A stretch of 64,000 nt of DNA, taken from assembly GCF_038502225.1 (NCBI RefSeq), contig NC_091323.1:23058845-23122844 (forward strand), written 5' to 3'. The DNA is from Cherax quadricarinatus (taxonomy: Eukaryota > Arthropoda > Malacostraca > Decapoda > Parastacidae). This document shows, one piece after another, positions 42,909-53,149 of the stretch (positions are counted from its first letter, which is position 1; each line of letters starts with the position of its first letter). A program made the translations under genes and the position numbers. The notes under the pieces were generated by a model. It searched no databases and was not told where the DNA came from. It saw nothing but the letters and a program-made list of their open reading frames with translations.

Positions 42909-43159
42909 CTGATACCTCGTGTCACTGTGTGCGACTCAGATTGAATATCAGCATTGTTGACCGTGTTCATTTATTTTCTCCCGTGTTTGCAGTTTGAGAT
43001 AGTAGATTCGTTCTCCCTTGCTCATATTGCGTGTTATAGCGTTAATTTTTTCAACCAGGGAGAGTCATCCACTCCACCGAGTTTGTTCATTCCTCCAGTA
43101 AGAAAGAACCGATCCCTTGTGTTCTGGTGATTCGATTCCTGCTCCAGGAAGATCTTATT

Positions 43160-44623
43160 CTTACTGTGAAGCCACCAGCACCCATTAGTGACTTTGTAAT
43201 GAGCCAAGAATTACTGTATCGAACAGCCGAGTTGGGTACTCCAAGTAGAAGAGTTTACCAGTTAGTAATTCCACAGTAACTAGTGAAAGTAGCTCTACAG
43301 CTAGTTCATGATGCACCAGGTGTTGCACACCCTGGTATGGATCGTTCTGTGAAACAAGCCAGAATGAAATACTTTTGGCCACGTATGGCAACTGACATTT
43401 CAGAGTATGTTAAGAAATGTAGTGTCTGTATGCAACATAAAGGAAATGTCAATGGTCCTAATCCAATCCAAGTGTACCCAACCACTAGCGAACCATGGGA
43501 AAGAGTTGCCCTTGACTTGTTAACCAATTTTAAATGTTCCCTCCAAGGCAACAAACATCTGTGTGTTATGGTAGACCATTTCACCAGATATTGTGAGTTA
43601 GTTCCTATTGCAGATAAGACTGCAGAGACAGTAGCTAAAGCGTTTAAAGAACGCATTATCTGCAGGCATACCACCCCAAAGTCCTTAGTAACAGATAATG
43701 GAGGTGAATTCTGTAATGAGATTCTTGAAAATTTGTGTACTTTATACAAGATCTCTAAATCCACCATTGTTCATCAACCTGCCAGCAATGGGTTAGCCGA
43801 ACGAACCAATAAGAAAGTACTTGATGTCCTGAGAGCCACTATCAACCCCAATAGTGAAACTTGAGATGAAATCATACCAGATGTCCAATGTGCCATAAAT
43901 TCTGCTTACAATGCTTCCATAGGTGATACTCCACAATATGCATTGTATGGTGTAGACAAGCGTTAATCCTATGAGTTGTTATATTCCACTCCGAAACCTA
44001 ATTACAACCCTGATGATTTCGTAGCAACTCGTACCAGCATGGCTCAGAGTGTTTTTAGAAGAATCCGTGAAACACTTCATAAATCAACAGCAGAATTTAC
44101 TAGAGTAACTAATAGCCGTGCTAAGCAATCAAAAGTAAAAGTAGGTTCAAGAATAATGCTGACAAATTTCAACAAAACATCCGCAATGCCTAAGCTCGAT
44201 CAAAAGTTTGTCGGACCTTATCGAGTTGTAAAACATATCTCTGGTATTAAGTATAAGGTTAGAGAAATTAGTACTGGCAAGTACAAAGAATCGCATTTAG
44301 ATCATATGAAATTAGTATGCGATGTTGATGATATTGCTACCCAGACTAATGTGACAGATGCTGAAAATCCTCTTGACTCTGTACCCTCTACCTCAAATAC
44401 TCAGTCAGATAACCAACCTGAATGTCGTTACTCCTTGCATACTCGACAAGTAATGAGAAACCCACAAGTATCTTTTGTAGATACTCGTTCAGATCTCCCT
44501 CAGTCAAGGCATGTGTTAGCCATTGCAGAGGAATTCGATCCTCCCAGAGATGATAACCATTCTGCATATGTAAACCTCACCCTCGCAGAATTGGGTTTAA
44601 ATGTACATAGTCTGTATAACTAG
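43160..44623 (+). pseudogene. Ty3/Gypsy integrase, three in-frame stops
   Basis: One frame runs from about 43160 to the TAG at 44621, broken by TAA 43277, TGA 43862 and TAA 43964. Counting from 43283, the zinc-binding set is His9, His16, Cys46 and Cys49, and the catalytic acids are Asp78 (ALDLL), Asp138 (TDNGGEF) and Glu173 (GLAERTNKK), DD34E by my count. After the second stop, a C-terminal GPY/F-type module reads KLDQKFVGPYRVVKHISG (about 44190-44245), followed by SHLDHMKLV. Integrase would join element cDNA to host DNA. This copy cannot make it without readthrough. Confidence 0.88.
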
Positions 44624-45073
44624 ATGTCCGAGATGAAGTAAATTGTCAACTGTTTGTTATTAACTGATCAGTTTTTCAGAATTTTTTTTTTTTCGTATTT
44701 ACGTTCCCTCCGTGTTCTGAGAATTTGACAGTAATAGTCTGAGTGCACCAGATACCTTTGTTGTTAATTTCACCTTGTATATACATATTTATTCTTCCTC
44801 AGAATCCGTAGAGTGCATGAATACAGATCGACTGATCAATTCCATCCATATTATACAATGAATTGTTCTTATAGTTTGTAATGCATTACGTTAAAAGTGA
44901 TTATGTTAACACCCATTACATAAAATTCATTTTGTTAACATCCATTATGATACATCCATTAGTTCTAAGTTATATATGAATTTGTTATTGTATAGAATCA
45001 GCCCAGAACCACCTGCCTGTTCAGCCTATAGATAGTAGTGTATGTCAAGACGACATACATAACATGACCGAGC
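44624..45073 (+). other. LTR-element 3' untranslated region
   Basis: AT-rich, no frame. The usual polypurine tract is not evident before the 3' LTR. A GTATGTC-AAGA-CGACATAC hairpin lies at about 45041-45059. Confidence 0.45.
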
Positions 45074-45353
45074 TGTCAGCATAGTTGCTGATCCCTGTGT
45101 TGTATAGCATATTAGTATCATCCATGTGCTTTAGATAGGAGATCGCTAGGCCTGTGACTTTGTGTGACGTCACGGGATGCACATGTGTACGTTCGTACCT
45201 CTGCCCCGGTCTCAGTCGGCGTAGACATCCAGGCTAGGACAGGCAGAGGCTGGGCTCCATTTCTCATCATCACAGTCTGACAATATATATTACCATCCAA
45301 CAAGTGTGTCTACCTTCAACCCTCGATATCTCCATTTAAGAACCCCTACGATA
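45074..45353 (+). repeat. 3' LTR (280 bp)
   Basis: Differs from the 5' LTR at about five positions (for example GATCGCTAGG versus GATCCCTAGG) and keeps TGACGTCA. Confidence 0.88.
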
Positions 45354-45575
45354 ATGTTAGGAAGTATTTCTTCAGTCATAGAGTAGTTAGGAAGTGGAAT
45401 AGTCTGGCAAGCGATGTAGTGGAGGCAGGAACTGTACATAGTTTTAAGACGAGGTATGATAAAGCTCATGGAGCAGGGGGAGAGAGGACCTAGTAGAGGT
45501 CGGTGAAGAGGTGGGGCCAGGAGCTGAGTCTCGACCCCTGCAACCACAATTAGGTGAGTACAATTAGGTGAGTAT

Positions 45576-45606
45576 ACACACACACACACACGTACATGCG
45601 CACACA

Positions 45607-45696
<90 letters not shown>
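45576..45696. repeat. (CA)n between two LINE-B copies
   Basis: CA tract with CGTACATGCGC interruptions near its start. It directly follows one LINE-B tail and directly precedes the next LINE-B copy. Confidence 0.96.
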
Positions 45697-45699
<3 letters not shown>

Positions 45700-46485
45700 C
45701 AGGAGCCAATTGCTGGACAGGCTGCAGACCTGGTCCAGCAATTGGCTCCTGGAGTTCAATCCCACCAAGTTCAAAGTCATGAAGATTGGGAGACTACAAA
45801 CCTCACTCAAGGAAAACGATCTTGGGGTGAGTATAACACCAGGCACATCTCCTGAAGCGCACATCAACCAAATAACTGCTGCAGCACATGGGCGCCAAGC
45901 AAACCTCAGAACAGCATTCCGACATCTTAATAAGGTATCGTTCAGGACCCTGTACACCGTCTACGTTAGGCCCATATTGGAGTATGCGGCACCAGTTTGG
46001 AGCCCACACCTAGCCAAGCACGTAAAGAAACTAGAGAAAATGCAAAGGTTTGCAACAAGACTAGCCCCAGAGTTACGGGGATTGTCCTACGAAGAAAGGT
46101 TGAGGGAAATCGGCCTGACGACACTGGAGGACAGGAGGGTCAGGGTAGACATGATAACGACATATAAAATACTGCGCGGAATAGACAAGGTGCACAAAGA
46201 CGGGATGTTCCAGAGAAGGGACACAGACACAAGAGGCCACAATTGGAAGTTGAAGACTCAGATGAATCAAAGGGATGTTAGGAAGTATTTCTTCAGTCAT
46301 AGAGTAGTCAGGCCGTGGAATAGCCTAGAAAGTGACGTAGTGGAGGCGGGAACCATACATAGTTTTAAGGCGAGGTATGATAAAGCTCATGGGGCAGGGA
46401 GAGAGAGGACCTAGTAGCAATCAGCGAAGAGGCGGGGCCAGGAGCTATGACTCGACCCCTGCAACCACAAATAGGTAAGTACACA
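45697..46485 (+). mobile_element. LINE-B copy 2 with snap-back 5' end
   Basis: A 5'-truncated copy that starts with a 22-bp inverted duplicate of its own sequence (45697-45718 pairs perfectly with 45733-45754 across 14 bases). It ends in the family tail CGACCCCTGCAACCACAA and AGGTAAGTAC(AC)n. Confidence 0.85.
45712..46414 (+). pseudogene. LINE-B RT C-terminal region (open)
   Basis: Within a 272-codon frame that starts inside the (CA)n tract, homology runs from LLDRLQTWSSNWLLEFNPTK through KENDLGVSITPGTSPEAHIN, YVRPILEYAAPVWSPHLAKH, YEERLREIGLTTLEDRRVRV, RKYFFSHRVVRPWNSLES and ends FKARYDKAHGAGRERT. This is the post-palm C terminus of the LINE. A short gap after VMKIG relative to the first copy removes about 15 residues. 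No catalytic motif remains, so it is a relic although its frame is open. Confidence 0.8.
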
Positions 46486-46639
46486 CACACAACGTACACA
46501 AACGTACACACACACAAACGCACACACAACACAGTTGACATGTACGTGCTTATGAGCGTGCGTGGGTGTGTGTCACTCCACCTCTATAGAAAGAGAGAAT
46601 TGGCAGAGACGTGCACTGACGTTATTTTGCTTCGCCTTT

Positions 46640-46757
46640 CAAGCTCTCTCCCCGTCTCTCTCCTCCCTCTCCCCCCGATTCCCTCTCATCCCTCTTTCCC
46701 CCTCCCTTCTCATCCCTCCCTCCCCGTCCCTCTCATCCCTCCTCTCCCTCCCTTCAG
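46640..46757. repeat. CTCCC/TCATCCCTC pyrimidine repeat
   Basis: Loose tandem of CCCTCTCATCCCTC phrases, strongly pyrimidine-biased. Confidence 0.75.
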
Positions 46758-46921
46758 TCCTCGTTGTTGTGACTTTTCGTGTTTTTAGCTGAAGGTGCTA
46801 ACGAGGCAATCAGAGGCCAGGAGCAACCATCACTATTGTTTACCCCTCCTCGTACAGCATCCCCGGAGATGTACTCATACAGCATCCCCAAAGATATAGT
46901 CACCATGTACAGCATCCCCAG

Positions 46922-46923
<2 letters not shown>

Positions 46924-47011
<88 letters not shown>
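46924..47011. repeat. (TA)n microsatellite
   Basis: About 88 bp of TA, preceded by four CAGCATCCCC-type phrases (46857-46921). Confidence 0.97.
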
Positions 47012-47013
<2 letters not shown>

Positions 47014-47029
47014 GAGAGTGTGTGTGTTA

Positions 47030-47150
47030 AACTGCTTAACAATTCGCAAAACGGGCGAACTTTTAATTTACATTATTTCTCAGACCACAGTAGGATTCGA
47101 ACCTGCACACTATATTAAAGTACACAGTACTTTCGCCACTCATTCATAAT
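47030..47150 (-). repeat. tRNA-like SINE head next to (TA)n
   Basis: On the minus strand GAGTGGCGAAAGTA is A-box-like and GGTTCGAATCC is a B box. AATTCGCAAAACGGGCGAA at the left matches 24952-24971, linking it to the inverted pair there. Confidence 0.6.
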
Positions 47151-47621
47151 ACAACAACCAAGTTAAATATTAGTGATAAACGTATTTGCAGTTCTAGTGA
47201 ACAAGACCTCCATCGGTCAGGAGGGAGGGAGACAGTTCCTCCCTGGCAGGGAAATATTCTCCCTCCGTGGTGTGTTCCTGTCTCGTCCTCTCCCCTCCAC
47301 AAATCTGCAAATATTGTGTCTCAAAATCCTACAGGGTAAAAAACAGTCTTCTATCAGCCCTTGTAAATCTCAGGATCAACACGCTGGACTAAAAGCGCGA
47401 TTTACATTGGACTGGGCAAGGCGTGTAAACTGCGGTGGGGTCAGCACTGTAAACCTGAGAGTTGGGACTCCCCTGTCAGCCAGGGTGTAAACTTGGCTAT
47501 TGTGGCATGCGTAAACTTGCATGTGCGAGTACTTTAAAGTGTTGCAGGTGTACAAGTGATGAATGTTGGCTAGATGTGCATGAGATCAGCGTCTTCGACG
47601 ACGGAGGATTAAGATTTGTCT
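47151..47621. other. unique sequence, nothing recognised
   Basis: GTAAACTTG/GTAAAC phrases recur several times (47405-47520) but no gene is evident. Confidence 0.4.
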
Positions 47622-47762
47622 CTCACTGACTGGTAGACTCACTGACTGGTGAACTCACTGACTGGTAGACTCACTGACTGGTAGCCACACTGACTGGTAG
47701 CCACACTGACTGGTAGCCACACTGACTGGTAGACTCACTGACTGGTAGACTCACTGGTAAAC
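47622..47762. repeat. 16-bp tandem repeat, about 8 copies
   Basis: CACTGACTGGTAGACT with GCCACACTGACTGGTA variants. Confidence 0.93.
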
Positions 47763-48789
47763 TACCTAAAGTGATGTGTGCACTTGAACCCTGAAATTCT
47801 CCTGGTCTGGTGGGAACTCAGAGCACCAGAAGTAAATTTATCATCATAATAACTCCACATAAGTGGTAAAATTTATTTATTTCATTGTTAAATAATAACT
47901 TAACATATAATTACCGAACACAGTGAGTAGGTATGTAATTTAAATTATATTACGTTGAAGAACAAACAGGTACAATACCCTGAGTGAACCAATACTCAAA
48001 TAACCCGCACACAAGAGAAAGAAAAGCTTACGACGACGTTTTGGTATAAGAAGGATCGAAACCTCGTCGTAATCTTTTCTCTCTTCTATGTGCTAATTAT
48101 CTGTGCACATTACGTTGATTTTAGTAAGGTTTGGTCAAGTTCATAAATTACCTTGTAGTTCAAAATAAACTTTTTTTTTGCCATATAGATTCACAAAAAG
48201 TTAACATGCCAATACAAAAGTTCATTTTATCGACCTTTTTTTTTTTTTTTTACCTTGATGTTAGCCTTGATTTAGTAAGGTTAAGTCATGTTTCTAATTT
48301 TTTTTCGGACAAAAATAAACCTTTTTCTGTCAAACTGATTCGCACAGAAAAAAAAATATATCCATCACATACATAAGATAATTCTGTTTCGATAATTTAA
48401 GGATGTTCGGCTTGTTTGAGCGACTCTAAAAAGTAAGACATGAGCCTCTAACACGACTGCCTGGTTGTCTTTCAGCCATAACATGGCTTCTGTGGCGTGT
48501 GTGTTGGCCTTAAAGCCTGGCTGTACGAGAGGAAGCCATTTTATCGATGACTATCCTGTTTTGTGTGCAAATATGGGCCATGTTCGTCGCTTATTTTCCA
48601 AACATCTTGGGTTGCAAGTCAAACAACACAGCGGCTAGTTAAACCTAACCCGGAGAGACACTGGTGACGGGGAAGGCATGTTGGGATGTTGCCTGACGGG
48701 GCGGGGCACGGGGCAGACAAACGGGGCGAGTAAAAGACATGGGGCGAGGCAGTCAACGGGAAGAACAAGATCGGAAGACGACTTCATAG
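47763..48789. other. mostly unique sequence with one stem-loop
   Basis: A stem-loop at 48024-48078 pairs GAAAAGCTTACGACGACG with TCGTCGTAATCTTTTC and contains GATCGAAAC, resembling an inverted remnant of the hammerhead family. GGTTAAGTCATG and GGTTTGGTCAAG phrases recur at 48128 and 48280. No gene seen. Confidence 0.45.
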
Positions 48790-48909
48790 CCTCGTGTGTG
48801 GGACAGTCTACCTGGAGGGTGTTCCGGGGGTCAACGCCCCCGCGGCCCACTCCTTGACCAGGCCTCCCTGTGGTTCAGGGCCTGATCAACCAGGCTGTTA
48901 CTGCTTGCC

Positions 48910-50367
48910 TCACGCAGACCAACGTACAGCCCCCAGCCCAGCTGATCGGGTACTCACTATAGATATTTGTCCAGCTCCCTCTTCAAGGTAGCCAGGGGTA
49001 ATTCCCCTTATGGCTGGTGGGAGGCTACTGAACAGTCTTGGGACCCGTACACTTATGTTTTCTCTTAGTGTACTGATGGCACCTCTACTTTTCATTGGGG
49101 ATATATTCCACAGTCTGCCCCGTCTATTGCTTTCGTATGGAGTGATTTGTGTGTGCAGATTTAGGACCAGTCCCTCTAGGATTTTCCTGGCGTAGATTAT
49201 GATGTTTCTCTCGCCTGCGCTCCAGTGAGTACAGGTCAAGCGATTCCAAGCGTTCCCAGCACTTAAGGTGTTTGAGAGAACTTACATGTGCAGTAAAGGT
49301 TCTTTGTACATTCTCTAGATCTGCGATTTCACCTGCCTTGAATGGCTGTTAGTGTAGACCAGTATTCCAGCTTAGAGCGAACAAGTGATTTAAAAAGGAT
49401 TATCAATGGCTTGGCATCCCTTGTTTTGAAGGTTCTCAATATCCATCCTATTATTTTCCTAGCAGATGTGATAGTGACACATGTAATCATTGAAGGTGAG
49501 ATCATCTGACATTAACACTCCAAAGTCCTTCACACTACTTTTCCACTCTATTGTGTGATTTGTTTGTCTTGCAGTGCGTCTAAGACCATATAGTAGTCCA
49601 GTAGTTGCGAGTGACAGGATCGACCTGCTCTGAGCCCATGCTGCCCTGGATTGTGCAAATGTTGGGAATCTAAGTGATTTGAAATCATGCCTCTTAGAAC
49701 TCTTTCAAAGATTTTTATGATGTGGGACATTAGAACTATTGGTCTATACCTCTCAGCTATTGCTTGCTGCCACCTTCATGGAGTGGGGCTATATCCGCTG
49801 CTTTTAGTGACTGGGATTTCACCCGTGTCTATGTTCCCTCTCCATAGCATATTTAAGGCAGTTCTTAACGAACACGGAGTTCCAAGAGTCTGGGCCTAGG
49901 GGCTGAGTGCATGGGCATGTTGTCAATGGCATTTTCAAAGTCCAGTGGAGTTAGGGTTATGTCAGAAATCTGGCATATATTGACAGGGTTTTAAGGCTCA
50001 TTCATAAAAAAACATTAGGATTGTCGATCTTTAGACTGATTAGTGGCTAGCTAAACACAGTCATATTGAGACTTCAGTATCTCACTCATTTCTATATTGT
50101 CATCTGTGCAAGTTCCATCTTGTCTGAACAGGGATCCGATACTAGAAGTAGTTTTTGCCTTGTTTTTGGCAAATGAAAAGAAATATTTTGAATTTCTTTC
50201 GATTTCACTAATTGCTTTTAGCTCCTCCTGTCTCTCCTGGATCCTGTATGAATAATTTAACTGAAGCTCAATATTTTTCACTTCCCTGGTTAGTGGTTCC
50301 TTCCATGTTTCAGATAGTCTAGCCTATTTGAGGAGCTCAGTGATTCTTCGCCCTCTGTAGAGGGAGC

Positions 50368-50452
<85 letters not shown>

Positions 50453-50609
50453 GTTTACTACTCTTTCTTTTTCTTAGGGGAATATGCCTTAAACATACTT
50501 CAGCTATCAGGAAGTTGATTCTTTCAAGGCACTGGTTTGAATCCATGTTCTTTAAGATATCTTCTAAATATGTTTCGTTTAGGACATAGTTTACCTGGTC
50601 CCAGTTCAT
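48910..50609 (-). pseudogene. LINE-D linker and RT, palm deleted
   Basis: In minus order: WDQVNYVLNETYLEDILKNM and RHIPLRKRKSSK (50337-50609), then NRIQERQEELKAISEIERNS-like and IGSLFRQDGTCTDDN (50051-50281), then RT fingers SHIIKIFERVLRGMISNHLD and PGQHGLRAGRSCHSQLLDYY up to LDALQDKQ (49548-49730). The next recognisable sequence is a post-palm segment VKDFGVLMSDDLTFNDYM (about 49525), so motif A through the catalytic box are gone. The C-terminal block SAGERNIIIYARKILEGLVL is at 48910-49239. Stops and shifts separate the blocks. Confidence 0.78.
50371..50450. repeat. (CT)n expansion inside LINE-D
   Basis: 80 bp of pure CT in the coding relic, read as an RE repeat on the minus strand between KLERE and VLPLQRA. 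Confidence 0.97.
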
Positions 50610-50663
50610 GTTCTCGTTGTTTAAGTTGAATTTGGTGAAGGCATCCTCGTAGCTGTATCCATT

Positions 50664-50912
50664 TTACTGGTCAGGACGCCTGTGCATGTAACTCTGAACT
50701 TCGATTAGATTGTGATCTGAATTAGTTGTTTTTGATATTGTTATGTTTCTTACCAGGTCCTCATTATTTATGAAAATATGATCAAGTGTGTTTTCCAGTC
50801 TTGTTGGCTCCACTATATGCTGACTTAGGGTGTGTTTATTGAAGAGATTCAGCAACTCATGTGTGTGTAACTTTTCATCTGAGCTGCCTCCAGGGATAGT
50901 CTCAGCCCTCAA
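50664..50912 (-). pseudogene. LINE-D endonuclease C-terminal part
   Basis: GGSSDEKLHTHELLNLFNKH, QHIVEPTRLENTLDHIFINN and TTNSDHNLIEV form the end of an APE/EEP-type endonuclease, including the SDH box that carries the catalytic His. It nicks target DNA in the family. The N-part is absent here. Confidence 0.75.
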
Positions 50913-50929
50913 CCCAACACCAGATACTT

Positions 50930-51055
50930 AGCCACAAACCAGACTCTCAACCAGACACCCACCCAAACACCAGGCAATCAAGTACCAGACACCCAAATAC
51001 CAGACACTCAACCACACACCACACACTCAACCAAACACCAGACACTCATTTAAAC
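50930..51055. repeat. degenerate ACCAGACACTCAACC repeat
   Basis: CACCAGACACTCAACCA and ACCAGACACCCAAATA phrases, period about 16-24 bp. Confidence 0.75.
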
Positions 51056-51079
51056 AATCTAAGAAGAGCAAAACTCAAA

Positions 51080-51135
51080 GCAAACTAGGTTAGGCTCGAA
51101 CCGGGACTTTTGCTTTAATAAGTGCCAACGTTGCC
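51080..51135 (-). repeat. tRNA-like SINE head
   Basis: The minus strand has GGTGGCAACGTTGGCA and, after about 20 bases, CGGTTCGAGCC, fitting A- and B-box spacing. Confidence 0.4.
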
Positions 51136-51675
51136 ACCTCCTACTTTTCCCCACTCCCCCCCCACACAGCAGCATAATTACTGCCTCCCTCCCTTCTCTA
51201 CCCTCCACGCCCCTTCTCTACCTCCCGCACCCACCCCTTCTTTCCCTTGCCCACACCCGCTTTCACCCTTATTGCGCCAGTATTCAAGGTAGGAAAGCCT
51301 TTGTAAGGTTAATAACCTTCTCTTGCCCCTCTTGGTGGGTTCTGAAGATATTTCATCCTTCCTTACAAGAGTTAAAGATCATTAATTATGACAGTCACGG
51401 AGGTGAAAAACTGGTAAGGAGTGTGCTCGTTCATCATGTTGTGTCCTGGCTGACGCCAGAGGTGGGATTGAGGATTTGGAAGAGACTGGGAGGGAGATGG
51501 AGAGACCGGGGATGCAGAAGAGCGTTTTGGGATGCGGTACAAGGATTAGGGACTAAGAGACGCTTGTTTCTGTCTGAGGAAAGAGTAGCGATGGCGGAGT
51601 GTTCCGGTGGATGCCGGGGGATGTTTGGCGTCGCGAATACAGTGTGATTGACGAGGTGTTTGATTAAAGAGGGGT
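51136..51675. other. unique sequence, no gene recognised
   Basis: A 74-residue frame at 51423 is W- and R-rich without domain motifs. Confidence 0.4.
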
Positions 51676-51775
51676 GTGTGTGTGTGTGTACTCAACGAGC
51701 TGTATTTAAAATCTGTGGTTGCGAGGGTTGAGTCTCAGCTCCTGGTCCCTCTGTTTAGCCAGGTCTAACAGCTCT
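51676..51775 (-). mobile_element. LINE-B 3'-tail fragment
   Basis: CTGTGGTTGCGAGGGTTGAG, then TCTCAGCTCCTGGTCCCTC is the reverse complement of the LINE-B tail, and again adjoins a GT tract (51671-51692). Confidence 0.55.
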
Positions 51776-52335
51776 TGGTCTCATGGGTTCAGTCCTAATA
51801 AATACTGTGAATGTGTTTGGAGATTTTCTTTAGCTCATTACGTTTTTCTTTTGCAATCCTCAGTCTGAATTATTTCATGATGTCCCATAGGTTTGTTTGC
51901 GTATTTTCCTTCGCGTATTTTCCTTGACCTTTGCTTGTCTTTTTCAAACAATCTATTCCTAGTTGCCCCGTCATAACTTCTGAATATTTTGAACGTCGTG
52001 ATCGTGTCTTCTCAGCTTCTCTCTGTGGGGCTGTTAAGTTTTATTCTTTGAGTCTCTCCTCGTAGTTACAACTCTGTAGCTCCGGGACTACTCAAGTTAC
52101 AGACCTCTGGACCTTTCCAAGCTTCCAAAAATCCATGATCTGGTAAAGTACATTTAACACTTCTACATACATCAAGAACTGTAATGACCTTAGTACTATA
52201 TTCCTGGGAAACCCCACTCGCTATTCTTTTCACTCCAGGTACTTGCTCCCCTACCATCACTGTTTCTTCTGGGAATTTCTTGATCAAGAGTATTACTTTT
52301 CCTTCATTTTTTTTTGTTTGCTGTCTAGTAGCAAA
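51776..52335. other. unique sequence, possible LINE 3' UTR relic
   Basis: No domain recognised. Phrases such as GAGTCTCTCCTCGTAGTTAC suggest the reverse of a decayed LINE C-terminus, but this is weak. Confidence 0.35.
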
Positions 52336-52440
52336 GGTAGAATTACCGACATGTAAGATAAAAGTTTCTGGAAAGCCCCAGACTATCACAATAATGTGGT
52401 AGTTGCACATGTGTCCTTTTATCTAACATGTCTCTCTGCT
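52336..52440. mobile_element. relative of the 11.3-kb dimer element
   Basis: GGTAGAATTACCGACA then AGATAAAAG at the left and GTTGCACATGTGTCCTTTTA at the right match the ends of the inverted-dimer element. The arms are only partly complementary. Confidence 0.55.
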
Positions 52441-52660
52441 AGTTTATACTTTAACCTGTACTGCGCTACTGTGCCTAGTGTTCTTGCCGTTTAGGAATAT
52501 GCCGCATGTTCCCAGTTCTGTCGTATTCTTCATCTTCATTAGGTAGTTACGTTTTTATGGTAGGCTTGCTAGCAGAACCTGAAGCCGTGCTGCTGCTTTA
52601 CGATGAAACCCATTTTTTCTGGGTGTTCCAAGAATTTCCCGCTACTTCTATCACCTTGTT

Positions 52661-52692
52661 GCAGTATGGTGAAAGTACTTTCACCATACTGC
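52661..52692. repeat. 32-bp perfect palindrome
   Basis: GCAGTATGGTGAAAGT followed directly by its exact reverse complement, no spacer. Confidence 0.95.
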
Positions 52693-53149
52693 GAAATTTA
52701 CTTCGTTAATTTCATTTACTACTATCATAGTCTTGCGATAGTCTTGTCAATCATACTAGTCTCTTGTTTAATTCCGACTGGCTTTTTTTTTTGAATGCTG
52801 ATATTTATCACGTGGCTTAGTGTTTTGTTGAAGACCTGAGACTGGGTGTTGTCCTCCATCATCAAGGTACGGCCATGTTGTGTGTGGACAGTTCTCTCTC
52901 AAGTCTCCATACTTTGTATATTTCAGTGTTTTATTTCCATGTATATTTCCATAGTATACACTACTACTATTACTATCACTAACGTTAGCAGTACCCCTCT
53001 CACCAACACTGCCACAGCCCACCACTGCCAACACCATCCTTACCTACGACAATCTTTACCAACACTGCTAACTCTCACCACTACCATTGCCACACACTAC
53101 TACAACAAGCCGTCAAACACACACACCATACAACTTCCACAGCCATTCT

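Larger units (their letters stand above)
39959..45353 (+). mobile_element. Ty3/Gypsy-type LTR retrotransposon, defective
   Basis: Two 280-bp LTRs enclose 4.8 kb. The only clear pol domain is an integrase at 43.2-44.6 kb, which places the element in the Ty3/Gypsy group. No protease, RT or RNase H was recognisable in 40.2-43.2 kb, so it is a deletion or rearrangement derivative. I counted five differences between the LTRs, which suggests a fairly recent insertion. Confidence 0.85.
37395..45575 (+). mobile_element. LINE-B copy split by two LTR-type insertions
   Basis: Coding homology begins with VPLTKIFNTSLETG (37428-37474), resumes as SLPEVWKKANVVPIFKKGN after 38725, continues to 39959, and is completed by RKYFFSHRVV and the 3' tail after 45358. 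Removing the two insertions gives one collinear non-LTR retrotransposon of about 1.5 kb. The 3' end reads CCCCTGCAACCACAATTAGG, then TGAGTACAATTAGGTGAGTA and (CA)n. Confidence 0.85.
48795..50935 (-). mobile_element. LINE-D, endonuclease-bearing LINE relic
   Basis: The 3' end is at about 48800 (CTACCTGGAGGGTGTTCCGG in the + strand) and the readable 5' limit is in the endonuclease at 50912. A (CT)n tract expands inside it and the RT palm is deleted. Fragments of the same family are at 9150, 17575, 22780-23985 and 24030-24355. Confidence 0.8.

Noticed and set aside
51423..51647. Small W/R-rich protein
   Set aside because: Short, featureless and next to repeat DNA; no support beyond being open.
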